A stretch of DNA of 31,552 bases from Opitutia bacterium (GCA_947460445.1 CANHHS010000003.1:1-31552), one strand, 5' to 3'. Shown: positions 8,159 through 16,357, numbered from the stretch's first letter. The notes: generated from the sequence alone by a model not told the origin. Numbers and translations: made by a program.

Positions 8159-8563
8159 ATGGACGACATTGATCCCAACTTCGAAGCACCCTTGCGCGAC
8201 GCTTTACGTCGACGCCGGGAGCTTATGGTTTCTGGATTTACCGATCGTGCGATGGTAGCGATTCAGCGTGATACGCGTCGCCGTAAAGTTATTCGCTGGG
8301 TGTCAATTTCCGCACCCTTAGCAGGTTGTGCTGCATTGCTCGCACTATTTCTCGGCAATCTGTCGGATGGCCTCAATCCCAACGAAGCAGATTTTGCTCG
8401 TTTGATTTCAGCGCACGATAAAGTGATTGTTTCAACGCCCCATCTCGATGACACGGAGGCCTTGGTAGCATTCGCATTTTCGCAATCGACGCTTACGGCG
8501 CCACGTCTTGATACCACGGATTCCTTGGAGGAATTAATGGATCTTGTGCTGTCTGAGTCCTGA
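8159..8563 (+). CDS. Small single-pass membrane protein next to an ECF sigma factor (possible anti-sigma factor)
   Basis: I do not recognise a family. The 134-residue protein has an Arg-rich cytoplasmic part (1-44, with RRRREL and RDTRRRK), one membrane segment (about 45-67) and an acidic C-terminal part of about 65 residues. Single-pass topology with the N-terminus inside and a position just after an ECF sigma gene are typical of anti-sigma factors. However, the HxxxCxxC zinc motif is absent and the cytoplasmic part is short. ATG 8159 is preferred over a TTG at 8117, which would add residues unlike the rest. The stop lies 6 nt from the stop of the convergent minus-strand gene. Confidence 0.6.
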   Translation: MDDIDPNFEAPLRDALRRRRELMVSGFTDRAMVAIQRDTRRRKVIRWVSISAPLAGCAALLALFLGNLSDGLNPNEADFARLISAHDKVIVSTPHLDDTEALVAFAFSQSTLTAPRLDTTDSLEELMDLVLSES

Positions 8564-8569
8564 GTCGAA

Positions 8570-9280
8570 TTAGCGGCCTTCTTCACGCAGGACTTGAACG
8601 ATATCAGCGAGTCCAAGGACACGTCGGCCATGCATGTCGCGTTCGAAATATCGGTCAACCTTGCGAACAAGGTCAAAGGGTTCTTCCGGCAAATTATCTT
8701 CGTCGAACTCCATCTCATCCACAGCGTCAAGGTCGTCTAAGACATGACTCATGCGGCGGGCATCGCCTTCAATGATTTGGGCAGGATTTGAAAGACCGCC
8801 ACGCTTAGGCAGTGTGAAGATTAAACAAGGAACGGATTCGGACTGTTGTTTTTCAAGAAACTTACTGAGCCAGGCATTGGGAACGTCCGATCGGCCTACC
8901 AGTACGGCTGCATCTGAAAAATGTAAGCAAGCCTGGTACCAATCCGAGAGCACGTCTCTTCGGTGCAATAACGGAAGATCAATAACGGTGACGATACGTT
9001 TAATTTCCCAGCCAGCACTTGGCGCGCTGGCAATGAGAGCTTCGAGTTGATCAATTTGTGAATGTCGACCATCCGTTACCAATACCGCTGCTCTTTCCTC
9101 GCCAGGTTCTGGCAGCGAAACTTTGCCTGCAGGATTTGACCAATGGCTTTCATCCGTGGTTGGTCCATGGGTCAAAACGCGGACAGTTTGCCCTTCTGGC
9201 CAACCATAGGTAGCGATATCTTGGGCAATCTCGCTGCGCTGAGAGCCCGTGACCCCCAGCACCAGGCATAGTTCTTTCAT
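8570..9280 (-). CDS. Degenerate G3E/CobW-like P-loop protein, function unknown
   Basis: The 236-residue product begins with a strand-loop LCLVLGVTGSQRS (4-16) at the place of a P-loop, but Arg replaces the invariant Lys. VTDGRHSQIDQLEALIASAP (68-87) resembles the region after Walker B in CobW-type GTPases. IVTVIDLPLL....ACLHFSDAAVLVGRSD (96-132) lines up with the segment that normally ends in NKxD, which here reads GRSD. The C-terminal third is strongly acidic (EFDEDNLPEE, 191-200). GTP binding in the usual manner seems unlikely. The start at 9280 forms an ATGA overlap with the aroC stop, so the two are probably cotranslated. The G3E relation is my inference from spacing and hydrophobic pattern, so hypothetical protein is the safe label. 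Confidence 0.55.
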   Translation of the reverse strand: MKELCLVLGVTGSQRSEIAQDIATYGWPEGQTVRVLTHGPTTDESHWSNPAGKVSLPEPGEERAAVLVTDGRHSQIDQLEALIASAPSAGWEIKRIVTVIDLPLLHRRDVLSDWYQACLHFSDAAVLVGRSDVPNAWLSKFLEKQQSESVPCLIFTLPKRGGLSNPAQIIEGDARRMSHVLDDLDAVDEMEFDEDNLPEEPFDLVRKVDRYFERDMHGRRVLGLADIVQVLREEGR

Positions 9281-10386
9281 CGTGTCCGGCCGCACTTACC
9301 AAACGAAGCATTTTGCGCACGGTCACGCATCCAGTGGTCGACGAGAACGAGGGCGGCCATTGCTTCAACAATGGGCACTGCCCGTGGGAGCACGCAGGGG
9401 TCGTGGCGACCTCTGGCAGAAATCTCCGTTGCTTTACCTGATTTCTCTACCGTGGTTTGTGGGCGTAAGACGGTTGCGGTCGGCTTAAAGGCGATACGGA
9501 AATCTATGTCTTCGCCATTGGAGATTCCGCCTTGAATACCACCCGAGCGATTCGTTGTTGTGCGAATACGTCCGCTACGTTTGACGAAAGCGTCATTGTG
9601 TTGGCTGCCCCGAAGTAATGTCCCGGCAAAGCCGCTCCCGATTTCAAATCCCTTGGTGGCCGGCAACGACAGCATCGCTTTGGCCAGGTCGGCCTCGAGT
9701 CGATCAAAGACAGGTTCACCAAGGCCTGCAGGTAAGCCTGTGATTACACAGCGAATGACGCCACCGACGGAATCGCCTTCGGCACGTGCTTCCCGGATAC
9801 GTGCTTCAATGCGCGTGGCCGTTGCAGGGTGCGGGCATCGACAGAGGTTTGCTTCAACCGATTTTTCAGTCGGTAGCTTCGAGGGTTCTGGCATGCGGAT
9901 GTCTTGTACGCTTTCAACCCAAGCGACAATTTTTGCGCCACAGGCGTGGTGTAAAACAGTTTTGGCTACGGCTCCCGCAGCGACACGTGCAGCCGTTTCA
10001 CGTGCGGATGCTCGGCCGCCACCTTCGACGGCACGTATCCCGTACTTCGCGTCGTAGGTGAAGTCTGCATGTGAAGGTCGATAGGCCTTCTGCATTTCTT
10101 TATAGGCCGAAGGGCGCTGGTCGGTGTTACGGATCAGCAGGGCAATTGGGCTGCCCAAGGTTAGGTTATCGGTGGATACGCCTGAAAGAATTTCGACAGC
10201 GTCGGCTTCTTTGCGTGCGGTGGTCAAGTCGCTCTGGCCAGGTCGACGACGTGCCAGTTCGCTTTGCAGGAATTGAAGATCAAAAGGGACACGGGGAGGG
10301 CAGCCATCAATAACAACGCCAATCCCAGGACCATGGCTTTCGCCAAAAGTACTGATTCGGAATAGATGACCGTGAATATTTCCCAT
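9277..10386 (-). CDS. aroC: Chorismate synthase
   Basis: The 369-residue enzyme converts 5-enolpyruvylshikimate-3-phosphate to chorismate using reduced FMN, the last step of the shikimate pathway, in the cytoplasm. Signature 1 is GESHGPGIGVVIDG (15-28). It is followed by RRRPGQSDLTTARKEADAVEILSGV, then GGGRASARETAARVAAG (122-138) and the C-terminal RGRHDPCVLPRAVPIVEAM. The RKE(A)D segment has Ala where Pro is common. Length and start (MGNIHGHLFRISTFGESHG) match the family. It is encoded away from the dcw cluster and shares a 4-nt ATGA overlap with the downstream P-loop-like gene. A terminator ending the preceding minus-strand gene lies 22-56 nt upstream, so aroC should have its own promoter. 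Confidence 0.95.
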   Translation of the reverse strand: MGNIHGHLFRISTFGESHGPGIGVVIDGCPPRVPFDLQFLQSELARRRPGQSDLTTARKEADAVEILSGVSTDNLTLGSPIALLIRNTDQRPSAYKEMQKAYRPSHADFTYDAKYGIRAVEGGGRASARETAARVAAGAVAKTVLHHACGAKIVAWVESVQDIRMPEPSKLPTEKSVEANLCRCPHPATATRIEARIREARAEGDSVGGVIRCVITGLPAGLGEPVFDRLEADLAKAMLSLPATKGFEIGSGFAGTLLRGSQHNDAFVKRSGRIRTTTNRSGGIQGGISNGEDIDFRIAFKPTATVLRPQTTVEKSGKATEISARGRHDPCVLPRAVPIVEAMAALVLVDHWMRDRAQNASFGKCGRTR

Positions 10387-10407
10387 GTAGGTGAAAGAGG
10401 TGTTCAG

Positions 10408-10442
10408 AAAAAACGCCGCCAGGCTTGAGGCCAGGCGGCGTT
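10408..10442 (-). terminator. Rho-independent terminator of the lipoprotein gene
   Basis: Read on the minus strand, AACGCCGCC pairs with GGCGGCGTT. After a T-T mismatch a GGC/GCC inner stem closes a 5-nt loop, and a run of six T follows the stem base. It starts 22 nt after the stop of the minus-strand lipoprotein gene and isolates it from aroC. This is the clearest terminator in the window. Confidence 0.88.
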
Positions 10443-10463
10443 ATTCAAAACCGTCGACCGTAA

Positions 10464-10895
10464 TTATCGGCCGAGGCTTTGGGTAATGCGGTGAATGACC
10501 TGCTGGCTCTGTTGGCAGTTACCAAGGGTACCCCAGCGGACGGAAGTTGAAGTGCATTCAGCTCCAGAAGTGGCATCGCTCGCTTTATTGATGTCGATGG
10601 TGACTTGGACGTCGCCAATGGCGCGTGCGTAAACAGTGACGCCGGTTAATTCGCCTTCGCTCGAGCGGTGCTCGGTTTCGCCGACGCGTCCAAGAATACC
10701 AAGATCGCGCATACCATCGAGGGCGCGCTTGCTCGCTACAAAGACAGCGGTGACGTCAGACTTATAAGTGGTTGTGAGACTTCCGCCCGACCAGCTTGCT
10801 GAGCTGTTATCAGGATTGTCGACGCCAACCGCGGTGGTGCAGCCAGAAATGGCTAAGGTTGAGACGAGGGTGAGGATAGGCAGGATGTGCTTCAT
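10464..10895 (-). CDS. DUF3568-like lipoprotein
   Basis: The 143-residue protein carries a lipoprotein signal with the lipobox ISGC at 16-19, so Cys19 should be lipidated and the protein anchored in the outer or inner membrane. The body GGSLTTTYKSDVTAVFVASKRAL..LGI (about 37-67) followed by alternating beta-strands (TVYARAIGDVQVTIDI) resembles the DUF3568 family of small lipoproteins. That family has no established function. Two further Cys (113 and 128) could form a disulfide. The gene is monocistronic: a strong terminator follows, and an intergenic region with a Fur-like site lies upstream. Confidence 0.7.
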   Translation of the reverse strand: MKHILPILTLVSTLAISGCTTAVGVDNPDNSSASWSGGSLTTTYKSDVTAVFVASKRALDGMRDLGILGRVGETEHRSSEGELTGVTVYARAIGDVQVTIDINKASDATSGAECTSTSVRWGTLGNCQQSQQVIHRITQSLGR

Positions 10896-10984
10896 GGCGT
10901 AGGTTCGATGTACTGTGAAAGCAGAGCCCGAGCCCTATGGCAAATGCAAACCGCAGGCCCTTAAATGTGCGATAAAGCCGATTC

Positions 10985-11003
10985 TGTAATGAGAATCTTA
11001 ATA
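10985..11003. promoter_or_regulatory. Fur-box-like site upstream of the lipoprotein gene
   Basis: The 19 bases match the classical Fur box at 13 of 19 positions, including the uninterrupted TAATGA and AATC blocks. The perfect inverted repeat GATTCT/AGAATC (10980-10985 and 10992-10997) overlaps it. It lies about 90 nt upstream of the lipoprotein ATG. A chance match in an AT-rich intergenic region is possible. Confidence 0.3.
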
Positions 11004-11164
11004 CAATGCTACAAGAAGGCCCGGGGATCGACGCGCCCGGAGGCCAGAAGGCAAAAGCTGTGTTTTGTTAAATATATGCTAATAAATACATAAAACTATA
11101 ACAATTAACATTTTACAGTTTATGTGGCTTTAAAATGGACGAAGTTGCTTGTGAGTAAGTAAAA

Positions 11165-11230
11165 GGGGGTGATTTGGGGCTAATTGCTTGACCAGTGGGG
11201 CAGAGTGGGGGAAAGTGGGTTCAAAGGGGG
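11165..11230 (+). promoter_or_regulatory. MraZ operator: 10-bp-phased TGGG boxes
   Basis: Three TGGGN boxes stand exactly 10 bp apart at 11196, 11206 and 11216, each separated by 5 nt, with a degenerate GGGGG at 11226 continuing the phase. This spacing is the known operator type recognised by MraZ, the autorepressor of the dcw cluster. A second pair with the same 10-bp step (GGGGG at 11165, TGGGG at 11175) lies upstream, one base out of phase. The array ends 21 nt before the mraZ start codon. Confidence 0.78.
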
Positions 11231-11251
11231 TACTTTCCCTCGGCATAAGCT

Positions 11252-11716
11252 ATGTCAACGCCCAACCCACATCATCACGGACTCTTCACTGGTCTCCACC
11301 ATGGCAAGGTGGACGAGAAGAATCGTGTCACGATCCCGGCGGCCTGGCGGTCAGACGAACTCGAAAGTCAGAGTTACCTCGCCATCTTTCACCCTGCTGT
11401 CGGCAGTGTGATTGTTTTCCCACCTGCGATGGTTGCGCGCATTGCCGAGGCAGCTCGACAGGTGGCTATCAGTGATCCTGCAAAAGTGGATGCGATGACA
11501 ACCTTGGGTGAGAACAGTATAGAGGTGAGTTGTGATCGTACCGGCCGCATCACGTTGAACGATCGTATCGTCACTCAAGCAAATCTTGGACGTGAAGTTA
11601 TTTTTAGCGGTGCATTCACGACGTTCCATATCCGTGGGCAGAATCCTCCGCGTCCCGATCGTGATTCACCGCAGACGCGCGCCATCTTGGAAGCACTGCG
11701 CCAGCTGGGTCTTTGA
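11252..11716 (+). CDS. mraZ: MraZ transcriptional regulator
   Basis: The 154-residue protein has the two AbrB-like half-domains of MraZ. The first has GKVDEKNRVTIPAAWR (18-33), matching the family's G..D.KGR..IP motif. The second has VSCDRTGRITLNDRIVTQANLGREVIFSG (about 91-119). MraZ forms a ring-shaped oligomer that binds direct repeats upstream of its own gene and restrains dcw transcription. Such repeats are present just upstream here. It is the first gene of the cluster. The ATG has no Shine-Dalgarno sequence. Asn replaces Gly of the first KGR motif (EKNR), a minor deviation. Confidence 0.93.
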   Translation: MSTPNPHHHGLFTGLHHGKVDEKNRVTIPAAWRSDELESQSYLAIFHPAVGSVIVFPPAMVARIAEAARQVAISDPAKVDAMTTLGENSIEVSCDRTGRITLNDRIVTQANLGREVIFSGAFTTFHIRGQNPPRPDRDSPQTRAILEALRQLGL

Positions 11717-11751
11717 TTTTGTATCCATAATCTATTTACACTATTCACAGC

Positions 11752-12678
11752 TTGTTCACACCTACGGTCCATGCCCCTGTTTTGCTCGAGGAAACTCTCG
11801 TGCTACTGGCTCCGCGTAGCTCTGGTAAGTACTTAGATTGTACGTTTGGCGGTGGCGGCCACACCTCGGCGATTTTATCACGAACAGCCGGAGCGCATGT
11901 CACGGCACTTGATCAAGACCCAGAGGCGGTAGCGCGTGCCAGTGAGATGACGAGCCGCTTCAAAGAATGCTTTTCGTTTTTCCCAATTAATTTTCGTCAC
12001 CTTGACCGCGTCCCGGGGTCTTTCGACGGTGTTTTGATGGACATAGGGGTGTCTTCACACCAGCTCGATACGCCAGGACGCGGTTTCTCTTTCCGAAATG
12101 ATGGACCAGCTGATATGCGGATGGATACCGCATCGGGTCTTTCGGCTGCAGAATTTCTTGAGTCAGCTAGCCGTGAAGAAATTGAACAAGCCATTCGCGA
12201 TTATGGTGAAGAACCTCGCTGGCGTCGTGTCGTCAGTGCGATACTCGCAGCAAGGGGTACAGGTAAGCTTTCGCGTACCGCATCGCTAGCTGAGCTTATC
12301 GCTCAAGCGGCTCCACCCCCGCCTGGTCCGAGAGGGAATCACCCAGCAACGCGTTCATTTCAAGGTATCCGCATTGCGGTGAATGATGAATTAGGCGCAC
12401 TCGAGGAAGCTCTACCGAAAGCGTTCGCAGCGCTGTGTACGGGCGGCGTGCTCGCCGTCATTGCTTTCCACTCTTTGGAAGACCGGATGGTGAAACGTTA
12501 CTTTAATGAAATGAGTGGTCGTCCGGTTGACCGCGATGATTCACGGACGCAAGATCAGCGAGTTGTTCAAGCGGAGTTACTGACACGTAAACCTGTCTCG
12601 GCGGGTGAAGCCGAAACGCACATCAACCCTCGCAGCCGTTCTGCCCGGCTTCGTGCCATTCGTCGCCTGACTCGATGA
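11752..12678 (+). CDS. rsmH: 16S rRNA (cytosine-1402-N4)-methyltransferase
   Basis: The 308-residue RsmH (MraW) methylates C1402 of 16S rRNA using S-adenosylmethionine. Motifs are HAPVLLEETL near the N-terminus, the SAM-binding DCTFGGGGHTSAIL (29-42), MDIGVSSHQLD, FSFRNDGPADMRMD, the central ATRSFQGIRIAVNDEL and the C-terminal AFHSLEDRMVKRYF. I chose TTG 11752: it is the only usual start codon between the in-frame stop at 11728 and the conserved PVLLEE, and no in-frame ATG lies nearby. The gene begins 35 nt after mraZ and ends in an ATGA overlap with ftsL. Confidence 0.95.
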   Translation: MFTPTVHAPVLLEETLVLLAPRSSGKYLDCTFGGGGHTSAILSRTAGAHVTALDQDPEAVARASEMTSRFKECFSFFPINFRHLDRVPGSFDGVLMDIGVSSHQLDTPGRGFSFRNDGPADMRMDTASGLSAAEFLESASREEIEQAIRDYGEEPRWRRVVSAILAARGTGKLSRTASLAELIAQAAPPPPGPRGNHPATRSFQGIRIAVNDELGALEEALPKAFAALCTGGVLAVIAFHSLEDRMVKRYFNEMSGRPVDRDDSRTQDQRVVQAELLTRKPVSAGEAETHINPRSRSARLRAIRRLTR

Positions 12679-13052
12679 GCTCATTACGTTCATGGGCAGT
12701 CTTTTTCGTTTTTGCGACGATAGCCTTGGGCGTGGTGGGCGTGGTCGGGATGATGCAAGTGCGCCTTCAAGCCGATGAAGTCGGTCAACGTATTCGACGA
12801 ATCGAAAGAACCACTGAAGAACGCCGAAAAGAGTTAGCCTATATTGAACGCGAGCGGAGCAAAGCCCAAGACGTTCTTAGTCTAGAACGACGTGTGGGTG
12901 AAGACCTGCGGCCACCCGAGCCGACTCAAGTGATTTGGTTACGACCTGCTTTTGTGCATCCAGCGACGAGTGCGACCTTGAATCCACGTATGGCTGCACT
13001 GGATAGTGCGGTACGAGAACCGATTGATCAAGGCGGGGGTGTCCAACGATGA
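12675..13052 (+). CDS. ftsL: FtsL-like bitopic division protein
   Basis: The 125-residue protein has a short cytoplasmic start, one membrane segment (about 8-28) and a periplasmic coiled coil (about 31-75, rich in Glu, Arg and Ile/Leu heptads). A proline-rich C-terminal part follows. This architecture and the position between rsmH and ftsI identify it as the FtsL of this cluster, although FtsL sequences are too variable for a motif match. FtsL bridges FtsQ/FtsB to the FtsW-FtsI synthase in the divisome. It overlaps both neighbours by 4 nt (ATGA). Confidence 0.8.
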   Translation: MSSLRSWAVFFVFATIALGVVGVVGMMQVRLQADEVGQRIRRIERTTEERRKELAYIERERSKAQDVLSLERRVGEDLRPPEPTQVIWLRPAFVHPATSATLNPRMAALDSAVREPIDQGGGVQR

Positions 13053-14851
13053 GTCTGACTCACGCCAGGCGTTTTCGATTCCACGCCTTGGTGTGCCTCG
13101 TCTTGCTAGGATTCGGTGCGCTCCTTTGGAAGTTAGTTCAACTTCACGCAATTGACGGTCCGCGTTTACGCGCTCATGCGATTGAAGCGCGCCGTGAAGT
13201 CACTCAACGACCTAGTCGCCGAGGTGAGATTCGAGATCGCCAAGGAAATCTTCTCGCTGCGTCGGATACAGTTTGGGATGTCGGTATCGATCCACATTGT
13301 GTGTTACCCGAAGATCGTGGGCGGGCTATGCAGATAGCTAAACTGCTGAATATCGCACCGTCTAAAGTTGTGATGGCAATGTCGGAGTCTAGTCTTTGGC
13401 GCGAGCCCACAACTCCCGAGGGCACGCGCCGCGAGGTCCGTTGGATTGTTCTGTCTAAGGAAGTCAACGAAACCATTAAACGTGCCGTTGAGGCTTTGCA
13501 CATTAAGGCACTCTATTGTGAAGAGAAATTCCGACGAACCTATCCGCAGGGTTCTCTTGCGGCCCATGTTGTTGGCTACATCAATCAAGATGGCGATGCG
13601 GTGAGTGGTGTTGAGAAGTCATTTGATGACTTGTTGCATGGCCAAGATGGCTGGGTTGAGTCTGAGCGTGATGGTCGTCGTCGCGAAGTGGTTGCAAGGC
13701 GGTTACGAGACGTGCCTGCAGTCAATGGTCAGACCATCGAGCTAACGATTGACTCCGTTATCCAGAGTTTTTGTGAACAAGAACTATCTGAAGTCGTCGC
13801 AGCTTATCAGCCGAAAGGTGCTGTGGTAATTGTTAGTGAGCCGCGCACGGGTAAGATTTTAGCATTAGCATGTTCGCCGACTTTTGATTTAAACCGCTAC
13901 TCTGATCGCAAAGCCTCACCGCTGGACTCACAGCGTAACCGAGCTTTAGCAGATTTGTATGAACCTGGTTCAGTTTTTAAAATTGTAACGATATCGGGCG
14001 CGCTTCAGGCGGGTATGATTACGCGCCATTCGGTTTTCAACTGTTCGTCTGATGTTATACCCTATCGCGGGCGCATGGTTTCGATGCCTGCCGATTCTCA
14101 CCACATGGGCTCAGCGGATATTAGTCGCATAGTCGCCGAATCTTCAAATCGCGGGACCGTTCAGGTTGGGATGCGTTACGCAGAAGCATTAGGTGAAGCG
14201 CGTTATTTTGAACTGATTCATGCTTTTGGATTTGGAGCCGAAACAGGTATTGCCTGCAATGGGGGTGAAGTTCGTGGCTTGTTAAGTCCAGTTTCGCGAT
14301 GGGACGGTCTAACGATTTCACGATTACCGATGGGACACTCCATCAGTGTGACCCCAATCCAGATGCACATGGCGATGTCGGCGATTGCGGCAGACGGTTT
14401 GCTGATGCGCCCATTGATTGTCGGACGGGTTTTAAATCCCGACGGCTCAATTTCGGTTGAGTACGGTCCGCGCATTCATGGTCGTGCAGTCTCCGCAGGG
14501 GCAGCGCATGAACTCGCTGATTTGCTGCGTGCGGTTTGTTCAAAGGAAGGCACGGCACCCGATGCGGCGATTCCCGGTTACGACGTTGCCGGTAAAACAG
14601 GCACAACCCAAAAGCTTATCGACGGCCATTATTCTACGACCAAGCACGTTGCTTCTTTCTCAGGTTTTTTCCCAGCATCGAATCCACGTATTGCCATCAC
14701 GGTGGTAGTGGATGAGCCGAATATGCCAGGGGTTGCTTATGGCGGTAAAGTTTCCGCACCTATTTTCCGCCGGATTGCTGAGCGGTGTATTAAACGGTTA
14801 GAGATTCCACCCGTGTCAACTGCGCCAAGCCGCAGTTTTGCTGAACGATGA
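13049..14851 (+). CDS. ftsI: Septal peptidoglycan transpeptidase (class B PBP)
   Basis: The 600-residue penicillin-binding protein has a membrane anchor at about 12-32 and a dimerisation/pedestal region (RRGEIRDRQGNLLA at 58-70). The transpeptidase domain carries all three motifs: SVFK with nucleophile Ser308 and Lys311 (in YEPGSVFK), SSN (365-367) and KTGT (516-519). It crosslinks septal peptidoglycan in complex with the SEDS polymerase FtsW. No PASTA domain is seen. The C-terminal tail after about 585 is short and polar. The start overlaps ftsL and the end overlaps murE by 4 nt. Confidence 0.94.
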   Translation: MSLTHARRFRFHALVCLVLLGFGALLWKLVQLHAIDGPRLRAHAIEARREVTQRPSRRGEIRDRQGNLLAASDTVWDVGIDPHCVLPEDRGRAMQIAKLLNIAPSKVVMAMSESSLWREPTTPEGTRREVRWIVLSKEVNETIKRAVEALHIKALYCEEKFRRTYPQGSLAAHVVGYINQDGDAVSGVEKSFDDLLHGQDGWVESERDGRRREVVARRLRDVPAVNGQTIELTIDSVIQSFCEQELSEVVAAYQPKGAVVIVSEPRTGKILALACSPTFDLNRYSDRKASPLDSQRNRALADLYEPGSVFKIVTISGALQAGMITRHSVFNCSSDVIPYRGRMVSMPADSHHMGSADISRIVAESSNRGTVQVGMRYAEALGEARYFELIHAFGFGAETGIACNGGEVRGLLSPVSRWDGLTISRLPMGHSISVTPIQMHMAMSAIAADGLLMRPLIVGRVLNPDGSISVEYGPRIHGRAVSAGAAHELADLLRAVCSKEGTAPDAAIPGYDVAGKTGTTQKLIDGHYSTTKHVASFSGFFPASNPRIAITVVVDEPNMPGVAYGGKVSAPIFRRIAERCIKRLEIPPVSTAPSRSFAER

Positions 14852-16356
14852 GTGCGGCCCACGCTACCACGGAGCATGCGTCGCTAACGACGCTTCTCAA
14901 GGGTATGCCAACGTTAGGTCGATCCGGAATGTGGCATAATCGGATTACGGCAATTGTCACAGACAGCCGACGCATGGTGCCCGGAGCGCTCTTTTTTGCT
15001 CTCGATGGCATCCGTTCGCAGGGTCACTCGTTTGTGAACGAAGCGGTCGCACGCGGCGCTGCAGCCATTATCTCTGCGCACCCAGTCGAGGGTATTCCTG
15101 GAGCCGATGCAGCTCAAGTTTCGGAACCGCGTAAGGTCCTTGCTGAAGTCTCACGACGTTTTTATGGGCACCCTGAAACTTCGCTGCGCTTAGCAGCCGT
15201 CACGGGTACGAATGGAAAGACAACCGTTACGACGTTGTTGCGCCATTTACTTGAGCAAGCCGAGCACAAGTCTTGGGGGCTCATTGGAACTGTACGTTAC
15301 CAGTTAGGCGCACGTTCAATTCCTTCGTATAAGACAACGCCTGAGTCGGCAGATTTAGCGATATTCTTTAGACAAATGGTCGACGCTCAGTGTGTCGGTG
15401 CGTGTCTAGAAGTAAGCTCCCATGCCCTCGAGCAAGATCGTGTGCATGGGTACCATTTCTCGGTCGCCGCGTTTACTAACCTCACGCGCGATCACATCGA
15501 TTACCATGGAGATCTGAAGCGCTATTTACAGGCCAAGGCCCGCTTGTTTGATGGATCATTGGGTATACGTCCGCATACGGTCGTCTTGAATGCAGATGAT
15601 ACCGCGAGTGCTGAATTAGCCCGATTAGCTGCGCCCTCCGTCGTGTTGACGTTCGGTTTGAACGACTCTTCAGATTTGCGTGCGAATACAACTGCGCTAA
15701 CCTTAGAAGGAGCTTCGTTTGAGGTAACCTGGCAAGGGCACACTGCAAGTTTCACTTCACGACTTCCCGGTTCCTACAATGTCTCCAATGTGCTTTGTGC
15801 ACTCGGCTGTGCCGCCGCTCTCGGACACAACCCGCTTTCTCTCGTTTCGGCGGTAGAATCTTTCCCAGGTGTTTCTGGTCGCATGGAGCGGGTTGAAGCC
15901 GGGCAAGATTTTCCAGTCTTTATAGACTACGCTCATACCGATGATGCCTTGCGTAATGCACTTGGCATGTTGCGTGCAATTACGCCAGGTCGCGTACTCT
16001 GTGTCTTTGGCTGTGGGGGTAACCGTGATCGCGGTAAGCGCCCAGTGATGACGCAAGTGGTGGCTGAACTCGCCCACCGTGCTTGGGCAACCGCCGATAA
16101 TCCACGTCGTGAATCATTGGAAGTTATCTTTGATGATATGAGGCCAGGTGCAGGCTCCCCCGGCGTCATGGATTTTGTTGCCGATCGCCGCGAAGCGATT
16201 GCCCGTGCCTGTGCAGAAGCAAAGAGTGGTGACTGTGTCTTGATTGCGGGTAAGGGGCACGAAACAACCCAAGAATTTGCCGAAACCGTTGTGCCCTTTG
16301 ACGACCGACAGGTCGCCCGCGACGTTTTGCGTAACCTCCAATTACGTCGTGCTTAA
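14848..16356 (+). CDS. murE: UDP-MurNAc-tripeptide synthetase, meso-diaminopimelate type
   Basis: The 502-residue Mur ligase adds the third amino acid to UDP-MurNAc-L-Ala-D-Glu in the cytoplasm. It has the ATP loop GTNGKTT (120-126), a YKTTPES substrate loop (161-167), the Lys in YLQAKARLF (230) that is carbamylated in the family, FIDYAHTDDAL (358-367), GCGGNRDRGKRP (388-399) and DNPR (417-420). DNPR marks the meso-diaminopimelate-adding enzymes, so the organism's peptidoglycan should contain that residue rather than lysine. murF starts 1 nt after its stop. Confidence 0.96.
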   Translation: MSAAHATTEHASLTTLLKGMPTLGRSGMWHNRITAIVTDSRRMVPGALFFALDGIRSQGHSFVNEAVARGAAAIISAHPVEGIPGADAAQVSEPRKVLAEVSRRFYGHPETSLRLAAVTGTNGKTTVTTLLRHLLEQAEHKSWGLIGTVRYQLGARSIPSYKTTPESADLAIFFRQMVDAQCVGACLEVSSHALEQDRVHGYHFSVAAFTNLTRDHIDYHGDLKRYLQAKARLFDGSLGIRPHTVVLNADDTASAELARLAAPSVVLTFGLNDSSDLRANTTALTLEGASFEVTWQGHTASFTSRLPGSYNVSNVLCALGCAAALGHNPLSLVSAVESFPGVSGRMERVEAGQDFPVFIDYAHTDDALRNALGMLRAITPGRVLCVFGCGGNRDRGKRPVMTQVVAELAHRAWATADNPRRESLEVIFDDMRPGAGSPGVMDFVADRREAIARACAEAKSGDCVLIAGKGHETTQEFAETVVPFDDRQVARDVLRNLQLRRA

Positions 16357-16357
16357 A

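Larger units (their letters stand above)
10896..11251. other. Divergent intergenic region between the lipoprotein gene and mraZ
   Basis: These 356 nt hold no convincing gene. They should contain the promoter of the minus-strand lipoprotein gene and that of the dcw cluster. The central segment (about 11063-11135) is strongly AT-rich. It contains an imperfect inverted repeat (ACATAAAACT at 11088-11097 against AGTTTATGT at 11117-11125) and a weak promoter-like pair (TTGTTA at 11065, TACATA at 11087, 16-nt spacer). A G-rich segment (11165-11230) carries MraZ boxes. I cannot fix transcription starts from sequence alone. Confidence 0.6.

Noticed and set aside
11063..11135. AT-rich stretch considered as a replication origin or integration site
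   Set aside because: No DnaA-box cluster, iteron or attachment-like repeat is visible. An AT-rich promoter region is sufficient explanation.
16244..16357. N-terminal extension of MurF
   Set aside because: The extra 38 codons lie inside murE in another frame and add residues without MurF similarity. The ATG at 16358 fits the 1-nt spacing of the cluster.
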